A stretch of 64,000 nt of DNA from Caulobacteraceae bacterium. GTDB taxonomy: Bacteria; Pseudomonadota; Alphaproteobacteria; Caulobacterales; Caulobacteraceae. The DNA is taken from positions 1 through 64,000 of the forward strand of contig JAIEQC010000015.1 of NCBI GenBank assembly GCA_019748055.1, read 5' to 3'. Under the pieces are notes generated by a model. The model was not told where the DNA came from, did not search any database, and worked only from the letters and a program-made list of their open reading frames with translations. Of this stretch, positions 22,660-31,653 are shown in pieces (within the stretch, counting starts at the first letter, position 1; every line of letters starts with the position of its first letter). The position numbers and the translations under genes were made by a program.

Positions 22660-24381
22660 ATGACGAAGACCCTGACCGCCGCCCTGGCGCTGAGCACGGC
22701 CCTGTCGCTGACGTCCGTCGCGGCCGCGCAGGAGGCCCCCGGCCAGCGCACCTCGACCGAATGGACCCGCGACAGCAGCCGGCCGCGCGCGCCGGAGCAG
22801 GAGGCGATGCGGTTCGACAAGGCGGATCTGGCGTTCAGGATCTTGCCGGAGACGAAGTCGATCGAGGGCGTCTCGACGCTGGACTTCACCGCCACGGCCC
22901 CGCTGGAGCGGCTGGCGCTGGATCTGGATGTGCGGTTCGACGTGTCGGAGGTGGCGATCGACGGACGTGCCCTGCCCCGCTCGGCCTGGACCAATCCGGA
23001 AGGGCGCATGACCATCACCCTGCCCCGCCGCCTGCGCGCCGGGCAGTCGGTGCAGGTGCGGGTCAAGTACGCAGGCGTGCCGCATCCGGCGCGCAACGCG
23101 CCGTGGGACGGCGGCTGGGTGTGGCGCACCGCGCCGAGCGGCGAGCCGTGGATCGCCACGGCGGTCCAGGGCGACGGCTGCGACATGATCTGGCCCTGCA
23201 TCGACTGGCCGACGGCCGAGCCGCGCCGGGTCGACATGCACTTCACCGTGCCGTCGAACCTGGCGGCGCCCGGGCCGGGGCGCCTGACCGGCAAGCGCGA
23301 CAACGGCGACGGCACCACGACCTGGAGCTGGTCGGCCGGGCAGATGAACACCTATGCCATCTCCATCAACGTCGGCCCGTTCGTGGAGAAAACGGCGACC
23401 TATCGCAGCCGCTTCGGCAACGACATCCAGATGAGCTACTGGCACCTGCGCTCGGACGATCCGGCCAAGGTCGACGACCTGTTCGCCGAGTTCCCTCTGA
23501 TGCTGCAGTTCTTCGAGGAGGTGATCGGGCCCTATCCGTTCGGCGACGAGAAGATGGGCGTGGTCGAGACCCCGCATCTGGGCATGGAGCACCAGACGCT
23601 GAACGCCTACGGCAACCAGTACCGCAAGGACCACAAGGGCTATGACTGGCTGCTGCACCACGAGCTGGCGCACGAGTGGTTCGGCAATCAGATGACCCAC
23701 GTCGTGCTGGACGACATCTGGCTGCACGAGGGGCTGGGCACCTACATGCAGCCGCTCTATCTGCGCTGGCTGCACGGGGACCGGATCTTCCAGGCCGAGC
23801 TGATGGGTCAGCGGCTGGGGCTGGGCAACGAATATCCGATCGTCTCCGGCCGCACGATCACGGACGAGGAGACCAGCGTCGCCGGGCCCGGCAACGACGT
23901 CTACGACAAGGCCTCGCTGGTGGCGCACACCCTGCGGCACCTGATCGGCGACGACGCCTTCTATCGCTCGCTGAGGCTGCTGATCTACGGGCGGGACGAC
24001 CCGCGTCCGGGCAATTTCGAGCCGCGCTTCGCCTCGACCCGCGAGTACATGGACATCGTCAACCAGGTGACGGGCCAGGATCTGGACTGGTTCTTCGAGG
24101 GCTACCTGTACCAGGCGGCCATCCCCGACCTGGTCGAGACGCGCGAGGGCGACCGGCTGATGCTGGAATGGAGGACCGGAAACGGCGCGCCCTTCCCGCT
24201 GCCGGTCGAGATCGAGGTGCGCGGACAGGTGCAGACCGTGCCGATGACCGGCGGCCGGGGCGAGATCACCCTGCCCGCCGGCGCGCACTACGTCATCGAT
24301 CCCTACGGTAAGGTGCTGCGCCAGTCGGACGTGGTGGACGAGTTCGAGGCCTGGCAGGCGGCGCAGCGGCGGCGCAACTGA
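22660..24381 (+). CDS. Exported M1-family metallo-aminopeptidase (copy 2)
   Basis: The product is 573 residues and closely parallels the preceding gene through its whole length: signal peptide to residue 24, LGMEHQTLNAYGNQY, zinc site HELAHEW (334-340) and E357 in LHEGLGTY. It is therefore a tandem duplication with clear divergence. Copy 2 keeps GNQMT after the zinc site where copy 1 has ANQLT. The 11-base spacing and shared strand imply one transcript. Different side-chain preference would explain keeping both, but that is inference. Confidence 0.85.
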   Translation: MTKTLTAALALSTALSLTSVAAAQEAPGQRTSTEWTRDSSRPRAPEQEAMRFDKADLAFRILPETKSIEGVSTLDFTATAPLERLALDLDVRFDVSEVAIDGRALPRSAWTNPEGRMTITLPRRLRAGQSVQVRVKYAGVPHPARNAPWDGGWVWRTAPSGEPWIATAVQGDGCDMIWPCIDWPTAEPRRVDMHFTVPSNLAAPGPGRLTGKRDNGDGTTTWSWSAGQMNTYAISINVGPFVEKTATYRSRFGNDIQMSYWHLRSDDPAKVDDLFAEFPLMLQFFEEVIGPYPFGDEKMGVVETPHLGMEHQTLNAYGNQYRKDHKGYDWLLHHELAHEWFGNQMTHVVLDDIWLHEGLGTYMQPLYLRWLHGDRIFQAELMGQRLGLGNEYPIVSGRTITDEETSVAGPGNDVYDKASLVAHTLRHLIGDDAFYRSLRLLIYGRDDPRPGNFEPRFASTREYMDIVNQVTGQDLDWFFEGYLYQAAIPDLVETREGDRLMLEWRTGNGAPFPLPVEIEVRGQVQTVPMTGGRGEITLPAGAHYVIDPYGKVLRQSDVVDEFEAWQAAQRRRN

Positions 24382-24415
24382 CGTCAGGCGATCCTGACGA
24401 AAAGTCATGTTGACC

Positions 24416-24434
24416 TGACATAGGAGCTATGTCA
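24416..24434. promoter_or_regulatory. Candidate operator of the XRE regulator, overlapping its promoter
   Basis: TGACATAG (24416-24423) and CTATGTCA (24427-24434) form a perfect 8-3-8 inverted repeat. It overlaps TTGACC (24410-24415) and GCTATGTC (24426-24433), which resemble Caulobacter-type -35 and -10 elements although the spacing is about one base short. It lies 33 bases before the operon start, a natural site for autoregulation. Confidence 0.5.
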
Positions 24435-24467
24435 TGTTCTCCTTACATCGCGTCAGGAGGACATGAC

Positions 24468-24872
24468 ATGTATCAGTCGTTCGCAAAGGGCACGCCGGCC
24501 GGGCGGCGGTATGTGATCCGCACGCTGGCGTTCATGAGCGGCTACATGGCGATCAACGTCGCCGGCATCTTCGGCGCGTTCGACGACCTGACGTCGAAGC
24601 CCGCCGCCTGGCTGCTGGCGGCGGCCGTCACGGCGCCGGTGGTGGGTCAGATCTGGGCCACCCTGCGCATGATACGTGAGAGCGACGAGTTCGTGCGCGG
24701 CATGATCGCCAAGCAGTTCATCATCTCGGCGGGGATGGTTCTGGCGCTGGGCACCTTCTGGGGCTTCGGCGAGAGCTTCGCCGACGCGCCGCATGTGCCC
24801 GCCTGGTTCGTCTATCCGCTGTTCTGGGCCTGCTTCGGCGTGGTGGCCCCGTTCGTGAGGACGTCGCGGTGA
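24468..24872 (+). CDS. Four-helix membrane protein paired with an XRE regulator
   Basis: The product is 134 residues with about four membrane helices (FMSGYMAINVAGIFG; AWLLAAAVTAPVVGQIW; FIISAGMVLALGTFWG; WFVYPLFWACFGVVAPFV). AGGAGG eight bases before the ATG at 24468 fixes the start; an out-of-frame ATG lies between. It overlaps the XRE gene by four bases. This membrane protein/short HTH pair recurs in bacteria; the membrane partner may sense envelope state and control the regulator, but the mechanism is not known to me. Confidence 0.65.
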   Translation: MYQSFAKGTPAGRRYVIRTLAFMSGYMAINVAGIFGAFDDLTSKPAAWLLAAAVTAPVVGQIWATLRMIRESDEFVRGMIAKQFIISAGMVLALGTFWGFGESFADAPHVPAWFVYPLFWACFGVVAPFVRTSR

Positions 24873-25066
24873 TCAACAAGCTGAAGCTGCTGCGCGTCGA
24901 GCGCGGCTGGACCCAGGAACAGCTGGGGCAGGCGCTGGGCGTGTCCAGACAGGCGGTCAATGCCCTGGAGACCGAGAAGCACGACCCGTCGCTAGACCTG
25001 GCCTACCGTATCGCCGTGCTGTTCCAGAGGCCGGTGGAAGAGATCTTCGAAAACCCCCACGCCTGA
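24869..25066 (+). CDS. Short XRE-family HTH transcription regulator
   Basis: The product is 65 residues, almost only an HTH: LKLLRVERGWTQEQLGQALG, then VSRQAVNALETEKHDPSL, and the C-terminal FQRPVEEIFE typical of YgzD/YozG-like regulators. The GTG start is coupled to the membrane gene. The palindrome at 24416 is its likely operator. It is followed 32 bases later by an alpha/beta hydrolase gene that may be co-transcribed. Confidence 0.85.
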   Translation: MINKLKLLRVERGWTQEQLGQALGVSRQAVNALETEKHDPSLDLAYRIAVLFQRPVEEIFENPHA

Positions 25067-25098
25067 TCCCGGGCGACCCGACACAAGGAAACACGACC

Positions 25099-26043
25099 AT
25101 GATGATCATGCGCCGCTTCGCGGGGCGTGCGACCCTGCGCGCCCTGTTCGCCGCCTCCGCCCTGGCGCTCGCCGTCGGCGGAGCCGCCCTGATCGCTGGA
25201 CGCGCCGAGGCCCAGACCGTCGCCGCCCCCGACGTCGTCTTCCGCGACGGCCGCATCTCGGTGGAGGTGATCGGTCAGGGACCGGACGTGATCCTGATCC
25301 CCGGCTTCGCCTCCAGCCGCGAGGTGTGGCGCCCGCTGGCCCAGCGGCTGGCGGCCACGCACCGGGTGCATCTGGTGCAGCTGGCGGGCTTCGCCGGCGA
25401 GCCGTGGACGCATGGCGACGGGCGCTTCGTGGCGCCGGTGATCGAGGCCCTGGCCGCCTATGTGGAAACGCAGGAGCTGGAGCGGCCCGCCGTCATCGGC
25501 CACTCCATGGGCGGGCTGTCGGCCCTGCTGCTGGCGCAGGCCCGGCCCGATCTTGTCGGCCGGATCATGAGCGTGGACAGCCTGCCGTTCTTCAGCGCCC
25601 TGTTCGGGCCGCAGGTGACGGTCGAGAGTGCGCGGCCGTTCGCGGCCCAGGCGGCGGCCTCGATGACCGATCCCGACGACGCGACCTTCCGCGCCGGCCA
25701 GACCCAGGGCGCGAATGGACTGGCGCGCGATCCGGCGATGCGGCTGGCCATGGTGGAGTGGTCCGTCGCCTCGGACCGCCGGGCTCTCGGCGCGGCCATC
25801 TCGGACGTGATGACCACCGATGCGCGGCCGGGGCTGGCGGCCATGACTGTGCCCGTCTGGGCCGTCTATGCCGCCGACGCCGACGGCGGCGCGCCCGCGG
25901 CGATGGCCGACGCGATGTGGACGCGCGAATGGGCCGGCACGCCCAACCTGACGCTTCACCGCGTGGACGGCGCCCGCCACTTCATCATGGCCGACCAACC
26001 GGAGGCGTTCTTCGCGCTGGTGGACCGGTTCCTGGCGGAGTGA
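25099..26043 (+). CDS. Exported alpha/beta hydrolase
   Basis: The product is 314 residues. An N-terminal signal region (to about residue 39, GRAEAQ) is followed by an alpha/beta hydrolase fold. The nucleophile elbow is GHSMGG (S136), the HG-type oxyanion motif is PGFASS, and the catalytic histidine is in ARHFIM near the end. AAGGAA precedes the ATG. It may be in the same transcript as the XRE pair. The substrate is unknown; a periplasmic esterase or lipase-like role is plausible. Confidence 0.75.
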   Translation: MMIMRRFAGRATLRALFAASALALAVGGAALIAGRAEAQTVAAPDVVFRDGRISVEVIGQGPDVILIPGFASSREVWRPLAQRLAATHRVHLVQLAGFAGEPWTHGDGRFVAPVIEALAAYVETQELERPAVIGHSMGGLSALLLAQARPDLVGRIMSVDSLPFFSALFGPQVTVESARPFAAQAAASMTDPDDATFRAGQTQGANGLARDPAMRLAMVEWSVASDRRALGAAISDVMTTDARPGLAAMTVPVWAVYAADADGGAPAAMADAMWTREWAGTPNLTLHRVDGARHFIMADQPEAFFALVDRFLAE

Positions 26044-26079
26044 GCGGATGGGGAGCGCGGACCCGGGCGTCCGCGCGCC

Positions 26080-27414
26080 TCAGCTCAGGCGGTCCGCCTT
26101 GCGCAGGCCCGGGAACAGCCAGCTCCACAGGCCGACGGAGGCGATCGCCGCCGAGCCGCCGAACAGGGCCGCGCCGATGGGGCCCAGGATGCGGACTGCG
26201 AAGCCGGTGTAGAACTCGCCCAGCTCGTTCGACGCCCCGATGAACAGCATCGACACCGACGAGACCCGGCCGCGCATCTCGTCGGGCGTGGCCAGCTGGA
26301 TGAGCGTCTGGCGGATGTTGACGCTGATCATGTCCGCCGCGCCGGCGAGAAACAGGGCGACGCCGGCGACCCAGGCCAGATCGGTCCAGCCGTAGGTCAT
26401 CGCACCCCAGCCGGAGACGCCGAACGTCAGGGCGGACACGCCGAACAGGGCCACGGCGCCGAACATCCACGCGCCGCCCCGGCGCACGATCGGGAAGCGC
26501 GCCAGCCAGCCCGCCATCAGCAGGGCGCCGAGGCCGAACGAGGCGCGCAGGATGCCGAATCCCTCTGCCCCCACATGGAAGATGTCGCGCGCGAAAATGG
26601 GCGTCAGCAGCGCCACGCCGGCAAGCAGCACGACCACCAGATCCAGCGAAATGGCGCCCAGCACCACCTTGGTGTTCCAGACGTACTTCAGCCCCACGCC
26701 GACCGCGTCGAACATGGCGCGCGGACTGAAGGGCGTGCGCTCACGCAGCGGCTTGCCCGACGTCTTGATGGTCGAGATGCAGAACAGGCCGACCCCGAAC
26801 AGGCCCAGCGCCACGGCATAGGCATAGGGCACGGCGACGCCCACGATCAGACCTGCCAGCGCCGGCGCGGCGATGCTGCCGGTCTGAAACGCGATCGACT
26901 GGGCGGCGATGGCGCGCGGCAGGGCGGCCCGGCCGACGACCATCGGCAGGAAGGCCTGGCTGGCCGGCGCCAGGAACGCCCGCGCTGCGCCGAACAGGGC
27001 GGCGGTGGCCAGGAGGCTCCACAGCGGCGGGCTGCCGTGCAGGGCCAGGGCCAAGAAGATGGCCGCGCACAGCCCCTCGACCAGGATCGACAGGATCACG
27101 GTGCGCTTGCGGTCCAGGCGGTCCGCCATCTCGCCGGCGGGCAGGGTCAGGGCCAAAAGCGGCAGGAACTGCACCAGGCCGATCAGGCCCAGATACAGGC
27201 TGGCCTCCTGGATCGGATGGTCGCGCCGGGCGATGTCGTAGACCTGCCACAGCAGGGCCGCGCCCTGGGTCTGGATCGCCAGCACCGCGGCCAGCCGCCC
27301 GACCCACAGGCGGCGGAAGTCGGGATTGCGCCAGGGGTTGCTCCCGTGGGCGTCCTGCGCGTCCTGAGCGACGTCAGTCGTGATCGGCTGGGGCGCCTCA
27401 GGCGCGTCGGTCAT
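26080..27414 (-). CDS. MFS transporter (EntS-like)
   Basis: The product is 444 residues with a soluble N-terminus of about 25 residues and ~12 membrane helices. The loop GEMADRLDRKRTV is MFS motif A, and FLAPASQAFLPMVVGRAALPRA matches MFS_3 exporters of the EntS/MefA type. It runs convergent to the hydrolase and divergent from dapE. Drug or siderophore export is typical of the group, but nothing here indicates the substrate. Confidence 0.8.
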   Translation of the reverse strand: MTDAPEAPQPITTDVAQDAQDAHGSNPWRNPDFRRLWVGRLAAVLAIQTQGAALLWQVYDIARRDHPIQEASLYLGLIGLVQFLPLLALTLPAGEMADRLDRKRTVILSILVEGLCAAIFLALALHGSPPLWSLLATAALFGAARAFLAPASQAFLPMVVGRAALPRAIAAQSIAFQTGSIAAPALAGLIVGVAVPYAYAVALGLFGVGLFCISTIKTSGKPLRERTPFSPRAMFDAVGVGLKYVWNTKVVLGAISLDLVVVLLAGVALLTPIFARDIFHVGAEGFGILRASFGLGALLMAGWLARFPIVRRGGAWMFGAVALFGVSALTFGVSGWGAMTYGWTDLAWVAGVALFLAGAADMISVNIRQTLIQLATPDEMRGRVSSVSMLFIGASNELGEFYTGFAVRILGPIGAALFGGSAAIASVGLWSWLFPGLRKADRLS

Positions 27415-27464
27415 CGTCGCAGGGCTCTTCTCGACTTGGGGGAAGGCCCCTAAAGCACGAGTCC

Positions 27465-28607
27465 ATGAGCGTCGTCCCCATCGATCCCGTCCAGCTGACC
27501 CGCGACCTGATCCGTCGCCCTTCGGTGACCCCGGTCGACGCCGGCGCGATGGACGTGCTGCACGGCCTGCTGGCAGGCATGGGCTTCGTCGTGCGGAGGA
27601 TGCCGTTCGAGGGAATCGAGAACCTGTACGCCCGGCGCGGCGCCGCAGGGCCGAACCTCTGCTTCGCGGGACACACCGACGTGGTGCCGACGGGGGCGCC
27701 GGAGGCCTGGTCGGCCGACCCCTTCGAGGCCGAGCTGCGCGAGGGCGTGGTGATCGGACGCGGCGCGGTGGACATGAAGGGCGGGATCGCCGCCTGGGTC
27801 GCGGCGGTGTCGCGCGTGCTGGCCGCAGGCGACGTGCCGGGCAGCCTGTCCTTCCTGATCACCGGCGACGAGGAAGGCCCCGCCCTGCACGGCACCAAGC
27901 GCGTGGTGCAGGCGCTCCGGGCCGAGGGCGAGGTCATCGACGCCTGCATCGTCGGTGAGCCGTCGTCGCAGCGGGTGCTGGGCGACATGATCAAGATCGG
28001 CCGGCGGGGGTCGCTGAACACCTGGATCACGGTGAAGGGCAAGCAGGGCCACGTCGCCTATCCCGACCGCGCGGCCAATCCGGCCCCGGTGCTGGCGCGG
28101 CTGATGACCGAGCTGGCCGAGCATCGCCTCGACGACGGCTACACCGCTTTTCAACCCTCCAACCTCGAGATCACGACGCTGGACGTCGGCAACACGGCGA
28201 CCAACCTGATCCCGGCCGAGGCGCGGGGGCGGCTGAACATCCGCTTCAACCCCAACCATACGGGCGAGAGCCTGATGACCTGGCTGGACGAACGGGCGAA
28301 AGCGGCCGAGGTCGCCGGCGTGACGGTGACGACCGAGCACCTGTGGTCCGGCGACGCCTTTCTGACGGAGCCCGGCCCGTTCGTGCGGATGGTGCAGGAC
28401 GCGGTGGAGGCCGAGACCGGCGTCCGCCCGGATGCCTCGACCACCGGCGGCACGTCGGACGCCCGCTTCATCCGCGCGATGTGCCCGGTGCTGGAGCTGG
28501 GCCTGGTCGGCCAAACCATGCACCAGATCGACGAACGCGTGCCCGTCGGCGAACTGGAGAGCCTGACGCGCGTCTATGAGCGCGTGATCCGGGGCTTCTT
28601 CGACTAG
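27465..28607 (+). CDS. dapE: Succinyl-diaminopimelate desuccinylase
   Basis: The product is 380 residues, the usual DapE length. Metal and catalytic blocks are FAGHTDVVP (H70), GAVDMKGG (D103), ITGDEEGPALHGT, and the dimerisation domain with VGEPSS and HVAYPD. It hydrolyses N-succinyl-LL-diaminopimelate in lysine and peptidoglycan precursor synthesis. It lies alone on the plus strand, and its stop codon overlaps the stop of the convergent peptidase on a shared CTAG. Confidence 0.93.
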   Translation: MSVVPIDPVQLTRDLIRRPSVTPVDAGAMDVLHGLLAGMGFVVRRMPFEGIENLYARRGAAGPNLCFAGHTDVVPTGAPEAWSADPFEAELREGVVIGRGAVDMKGGIAAWVAAVSRVLAAGDVPGSLSFLITGDEEGPALHGTKRVVQALRAEGEVIDACIVGEPSSQRVLGDMIKIGRRGSLNTWITVKGKQGHVAYPDRAANPAPVLARLMTELAEHRLDDGYTAFQPSNLEITTLDVGNTATNLIPAEARGRLNIRFNPNHTGESLMTWLDERAKAAEVAGVTVTTEHLWSGDAFLTEPGPFVRMVQDAVEAETGVRPDASTTGGTSDARFIRAMCPVLELGLVGQTMHQIDERVPVGELESLTRVYERVIRGFFD

Positions 28608-29887
28608 CCGGCCAGGAAGTTCAGCGCGATCGTCACGTGCGCGCGGACGCCCGTCTCCAGCACGCGCTCGTTGACGTCGAACTGGGGCGAGTGGTTCGGC
28701 GGGCTGGCGACCGGATCGACCCCGTCGGCCGAGCCGCCCAGGTGAAAGAACACGCCAGGGACCTTCTGCTGAAAATAACTGAAGTCCTCGGCCACCGTGG
28801 TCGGCGGGGCGGCCGGGTTGACCTTGCCCGGCGACACCGTCTCCAGCACCGGCGTCAGCCAGCCGGACAGCTCCGGATCGTTGTAGACTAGGGCCGCGTT
28901 CTGGCGGACCGAGAACTCGGCCGTCGCGCCATGCGCGGCCGCCACGTGACCGATGGCCGTCTCCGCCCGTGCGACCAAATCGTTGCGCTGGTCCACGTCG
29001 AAGGTGCGCAGGGTGCCCGACAGCACGGCCTGATCGGGGATGATGTTGTAGCGCACGCCGGCGTCCAGCGTGGCGATGGTGAAGACCGTCGGCGTCGTGG
29101 TGGGGTCCACCGTGCGGGCCGTCAGGGTGTTGACCGTCTGGACCACGGCGGCCGAGGCGGCGATGACGTCGACGCCCTTCCACGGCCAGGCGCCGTGCGT
29201 CTGCTTGCCCTTGAGCACGATGTCGACCCGGTCGGACGCGGCCATGAAGCCCTGCGGCCGCCACCAGATCGCTCCCGGCTCGCCGGGTACGACGTGCAGG
29301 CCGAAGATGGCCTCCACCCCGAAACGTTCCAGCACGCCTTCCTGCACCATCAGGGCGGCGCCGCCCAGGGGCTCTCCCGGAGGTGCGCCTTCCTCGGCGG
29401 CCTGGAAGACGAAGACGATCGTGCCGGAGATCTGATCCTTCATGCCGGCCAGCACCTCGGCGGCGCCCATCAGCATGGCGATGTGGGCGTCGTGACCGCA
29501 GGCGTGGGCCACCGGCACGGTGTTTCCCATATAGGTCCCGGTCGCCGTGGAGGCGAAGGGCAGACCCGTCGCCTCCTGCACCGGCAGGGCGTCCATGTCG
29601 GCGCGCAGGGCCACGGTCTTGCCCGGTCGGGCGCCGCGCAGCACGCCGACGACCCCGGTCTTGCCCACGCCTTCGTGCACCTCCAGCCCCAGAGAGCGCA
29701 GATGAGCGGCGACCGCGGCGGCGGTGCGGTGCTCGGCGAAGCCAAGCTCGGGATTGGCATGGAAGTCGCGCCGCCAGGTCACGACGTCGGGCATGACGGC
29801 GGCGATCGCCGCATCGGGCGCGCGCACCTGGGCCTGGGCCGGAAATGCCGCGATCAGGGCGGCGGCGGCGGCGAGCATGCGGATCAT
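28604..29887 (-). CDS. Exported M20-family amidohydrolase
   Basis: The product is 427 residues. A signal peptide (MIRMLAAAAALIAAFPAQAQ) precedes an M20 core with ACGHDAHIAM, QAAEEGAP and HVVPGEPG. This is the amidohydrolase/IAA-amino-acid hydrolase branch, with the dimerisation insert HGAWPWKG. It probably trims N-acyl amino acids or related amides in the periplasm. The ATG at 29887 is chosen because it opens the signal peptide; the open frame upstream lacks coding character. Confidence 0.82.
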   Translation of the reverse strand: MIRMLAAAAALIAAFPAQAQVRAPDAAIAAVMPDVVTWRRDFHANPELGFAEHRTAAAVAAHLRSLGLEVHEGVGKTGVVGVLRGARPGKTVALRADMDALPVQEATGLPFASTATGTYMGNTVPVAHACGHDAHIAMLMGAAEVLAGMKDQISGTIVFVFQAAEEGAPPGEPLGGAALMVQEGVLERFGVEAIFGLHVVPGEPGAIWWRPQGFMAASDRVDIVLKGKQTHGAWPWKGVDVIAASAAVVQTVNTLTARTVDPTTTPTVFTIATLDAGVRYNIIPDQAVLSGTLRTFDVDQRNDLVARAETAIGHVAAAHGATAEFSVRQNAALVYNDPELSGWLTPVLETVSPGKVNPAAPPTTVAEDFSYFQQKVPGVFFHLGGSADGVDPVASPPNHSPQFDVNERVLETGVRAHVTIALNFLAG

Positions 29888-29968
29888 CAGAAGTCCCCCG
29901 GCGTTTCCGCCACGATGCGGCTCTCTTGCGGGGTTGCGCAAGCCGTCCGGAACGTCGATCTGGAGACC

Positions 29969-30319
29969 ATGCCCATCAAGGCCGCCAAGACCCGCTGGCA
30001 GGACGTCGTCCTGGTCTGCCGCAAGTGCTCGAAGAAGCTGGACGACGAGGGCTTCGGCCCCGACGGCGACAAGAGCCTGAAGAAGGCGCTGAAGAAGTAT
30101 CTGAAGGCGGGCAAGGGCCGGAAGGCCGAGATCACCGTCCGCTGGACCGACTGTTTCGACGTTTGTCCGAAGAAGGAGGTGGTCGCCGTCAACGCGGCGC
30201 GGCCGACGGAGCTTCTGGTGATCGCGCCCGGCACGGACCTGCTGGAAATCAAGGCGCGGCTGCGATTGGACGACGGCCGCAGGCTGAAGGCGACGCCGCC
30301 TCCTCTGGCGGCGGAATGA
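29969..30319 (+). CDS. Thioredoxin-fold [2Fe-2S] ferredoxin-like protein
   Basis: The product is 116 residues. VLVCRKCSKKL, with two cysteines near 17-20, and RWTDCFDVCPKKEV, with two more near 62-66, match the four-cysteine pattern of small thioredoxin-like [2Fe-2S] proteins. The middle is a lysine-rich helix. GGAG precedes the ATG at 29969. It is followed four bases later by an MFS gene. An electron-transfer or (2Fe-2S) regulatory role is inferred; the partner is unknown. Confidence 0.65.
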   Translation: MPIKAAKTRWQDVVLVCRKCSKKLDDEGFGPDGDKSLKKALKKYLKAGKGRKAEITVRWTDCFDVCPKKEVVAVNAARPTELLVIAPGTDLLEIKARLRLDDGRRLKATPPPLAAE

Positions 30320-30323
30320 CCAC

Positions 30324-31613
30324 GTGAACCTGCGCTCACAGGCCTTCGCGATCCTGTTCCTGGTCAGCCTGATCGCGGCGGGCGGCAACATGGCGCTTCA
30401 ATCCGTGCTGCCGACGATCGGACGGGAGTTCGGTCTGGCCGACACCCTGGTGGCCGGCGCCTTCGCCCTGTCGGCGCTGCTGTGGACCGTGGCCAGTCCC
30501 GTCTGGGCGCGGCGATCCGACGTCTGGGGCCGGAAGCGGACGATCCAGCTGGGTCTGACCGGCTTCGTCGTTTCCATGGCCGGTTTCGGGGTCGCTACGA
30601 CGGCGGGGCTGGAGGGATGGCTGGGGGCCGGCGTGGCCTTCGCGCTCATGGCCACCGCGCGTGCCGTCTACGGCCTGTTCGGCTCCGCCGCGCCCATCGC
30701 GTCCCAGGCCTACGTCGCAGACCGCACGACGCCGCAGGAGCGGACGCGCGCCATGTCCATGCTCGCCTCGGCCCAGGGGCTGGGCACGGTGATCGGGCCG
30801 ACGCTGGCGCCCTTTCTTGTGCTGCCGATCGTGGGACTGGCCGGACCCATGTACGTATTCGCCCTGATCGGGGCCGGGGTCCTGATCTGGGTGTGGCGCT
30901 CGCTGCCGTCGGGCGAGGTGCCGCGTCAGACGCACGAACTGCCGCCCAACCGGCGCCTGTGGCGGGACCCGCGGATCTCGGGCCATCTGATGTTCGGCGT
31001 GCTGGTCACCGGGGTGCAGGCGGTGAACATCTCGGTGCTGGGGTTCCACGTCATCGACGAACTGGCCGTGCAGGGCCTGAGCGCGACCCAGGCCCAGCCG
31101 TTCATCGGCCTGGCCATGTTCGCCGGCGCGGCGGCGACGCTGCTGGCCCAGTGGGGGCTGATCCCCCTGCTCGACATGCAGCCGCGCGCCCTGATGCGCT
31201 GGGGCGCGGGGCTGGCGCTGGTCGGCAATCTGCTCAGCATGGCGGCGCCGGACTTCTTCGCCGTGGTGATCGGCTATGCCCTCGTGTCCCTGGGTCTGGG
31301 CTTCGCGCGGCCGGGCTTCACCGCCGGGTCGTCTCTGGCGGTCGGGCCGGGGGAGCAGGGCGCCGTGGCTGGCCTGATGATGGCGTTGGCCGGGATCAGT
31401 TTCCTGTTCCCGCCTGTGATCGGCGTGGCGCTGTATGAGTGGACTGAGCCCGCGCCCTTCCTTCTGAACCTCGGCATGGGCGCACTCGCCCTCATCCTGG
31501 CCTTCACCCTCAAGGGCCTGCGCACCCCGCCGCCGGACCTGCCGGATCGCGAGGAACGCCCGTCGCCCGACGTCCAGCCCGCCAGCCAACCGGGACCGGA
31601 AGGCGCACGCTGA
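30324..31613 (+). CDS. MFS transporter (TetA/multidrug-like)
   Basis: The product is 429 residues and starts with GTG four bases after the ferredoxin-like stop. The loop WARRSDVWGRKRTIQLG is MFS motif A, and ASAQGLGTVIGPTLAPF is motif C of drug:H+ antiporters. The C-terminus is Pro-rich and cytoplasmic. Multidrug efflux is the most likely class, but no specific drug can be named. Confidence 0.8.
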   Translation: MNLRSQAFAILFLVSLIAAGGNMALQSVLPTIGREFGLADTLVAGAFALSALLWTVASPVWARRSDVWGRKRTIQLGLTGFVVSMAGFGVATTAGLEGWLGAGVAFALMATARAVYGLFGSAAPIASQAYVADRTTPQERTRAMSMLASAQGLGTVIGPTLAPFLVLPIVGLAGPMYVFALIGAGVLIWVWRSLPSGEVPRQTHELPPNRRLWRDPRISGHLMFGVLVTGVQAVNISVLGFHVIDELAVQGLSATQAQPFIGLAMFAGAAATLLAQWGLIPLLDMQPRALMRWGAGLALVGNLLSMAAPDFFAVVIGYALVSLGLGFARPGFTAGSSLAVGPGEQGAVAGLMMALAGISFLFPPVIGVALYEWTEPAPFLLNLGMGALALILAFTLKGLRTPPPDLPDREERPSPDVQPASQPGPEGAR

Positions 31614-31653
31614 AGGCCTTTTCTCCGCCTTTCAGCCGTGCTGGAAAGACGCC

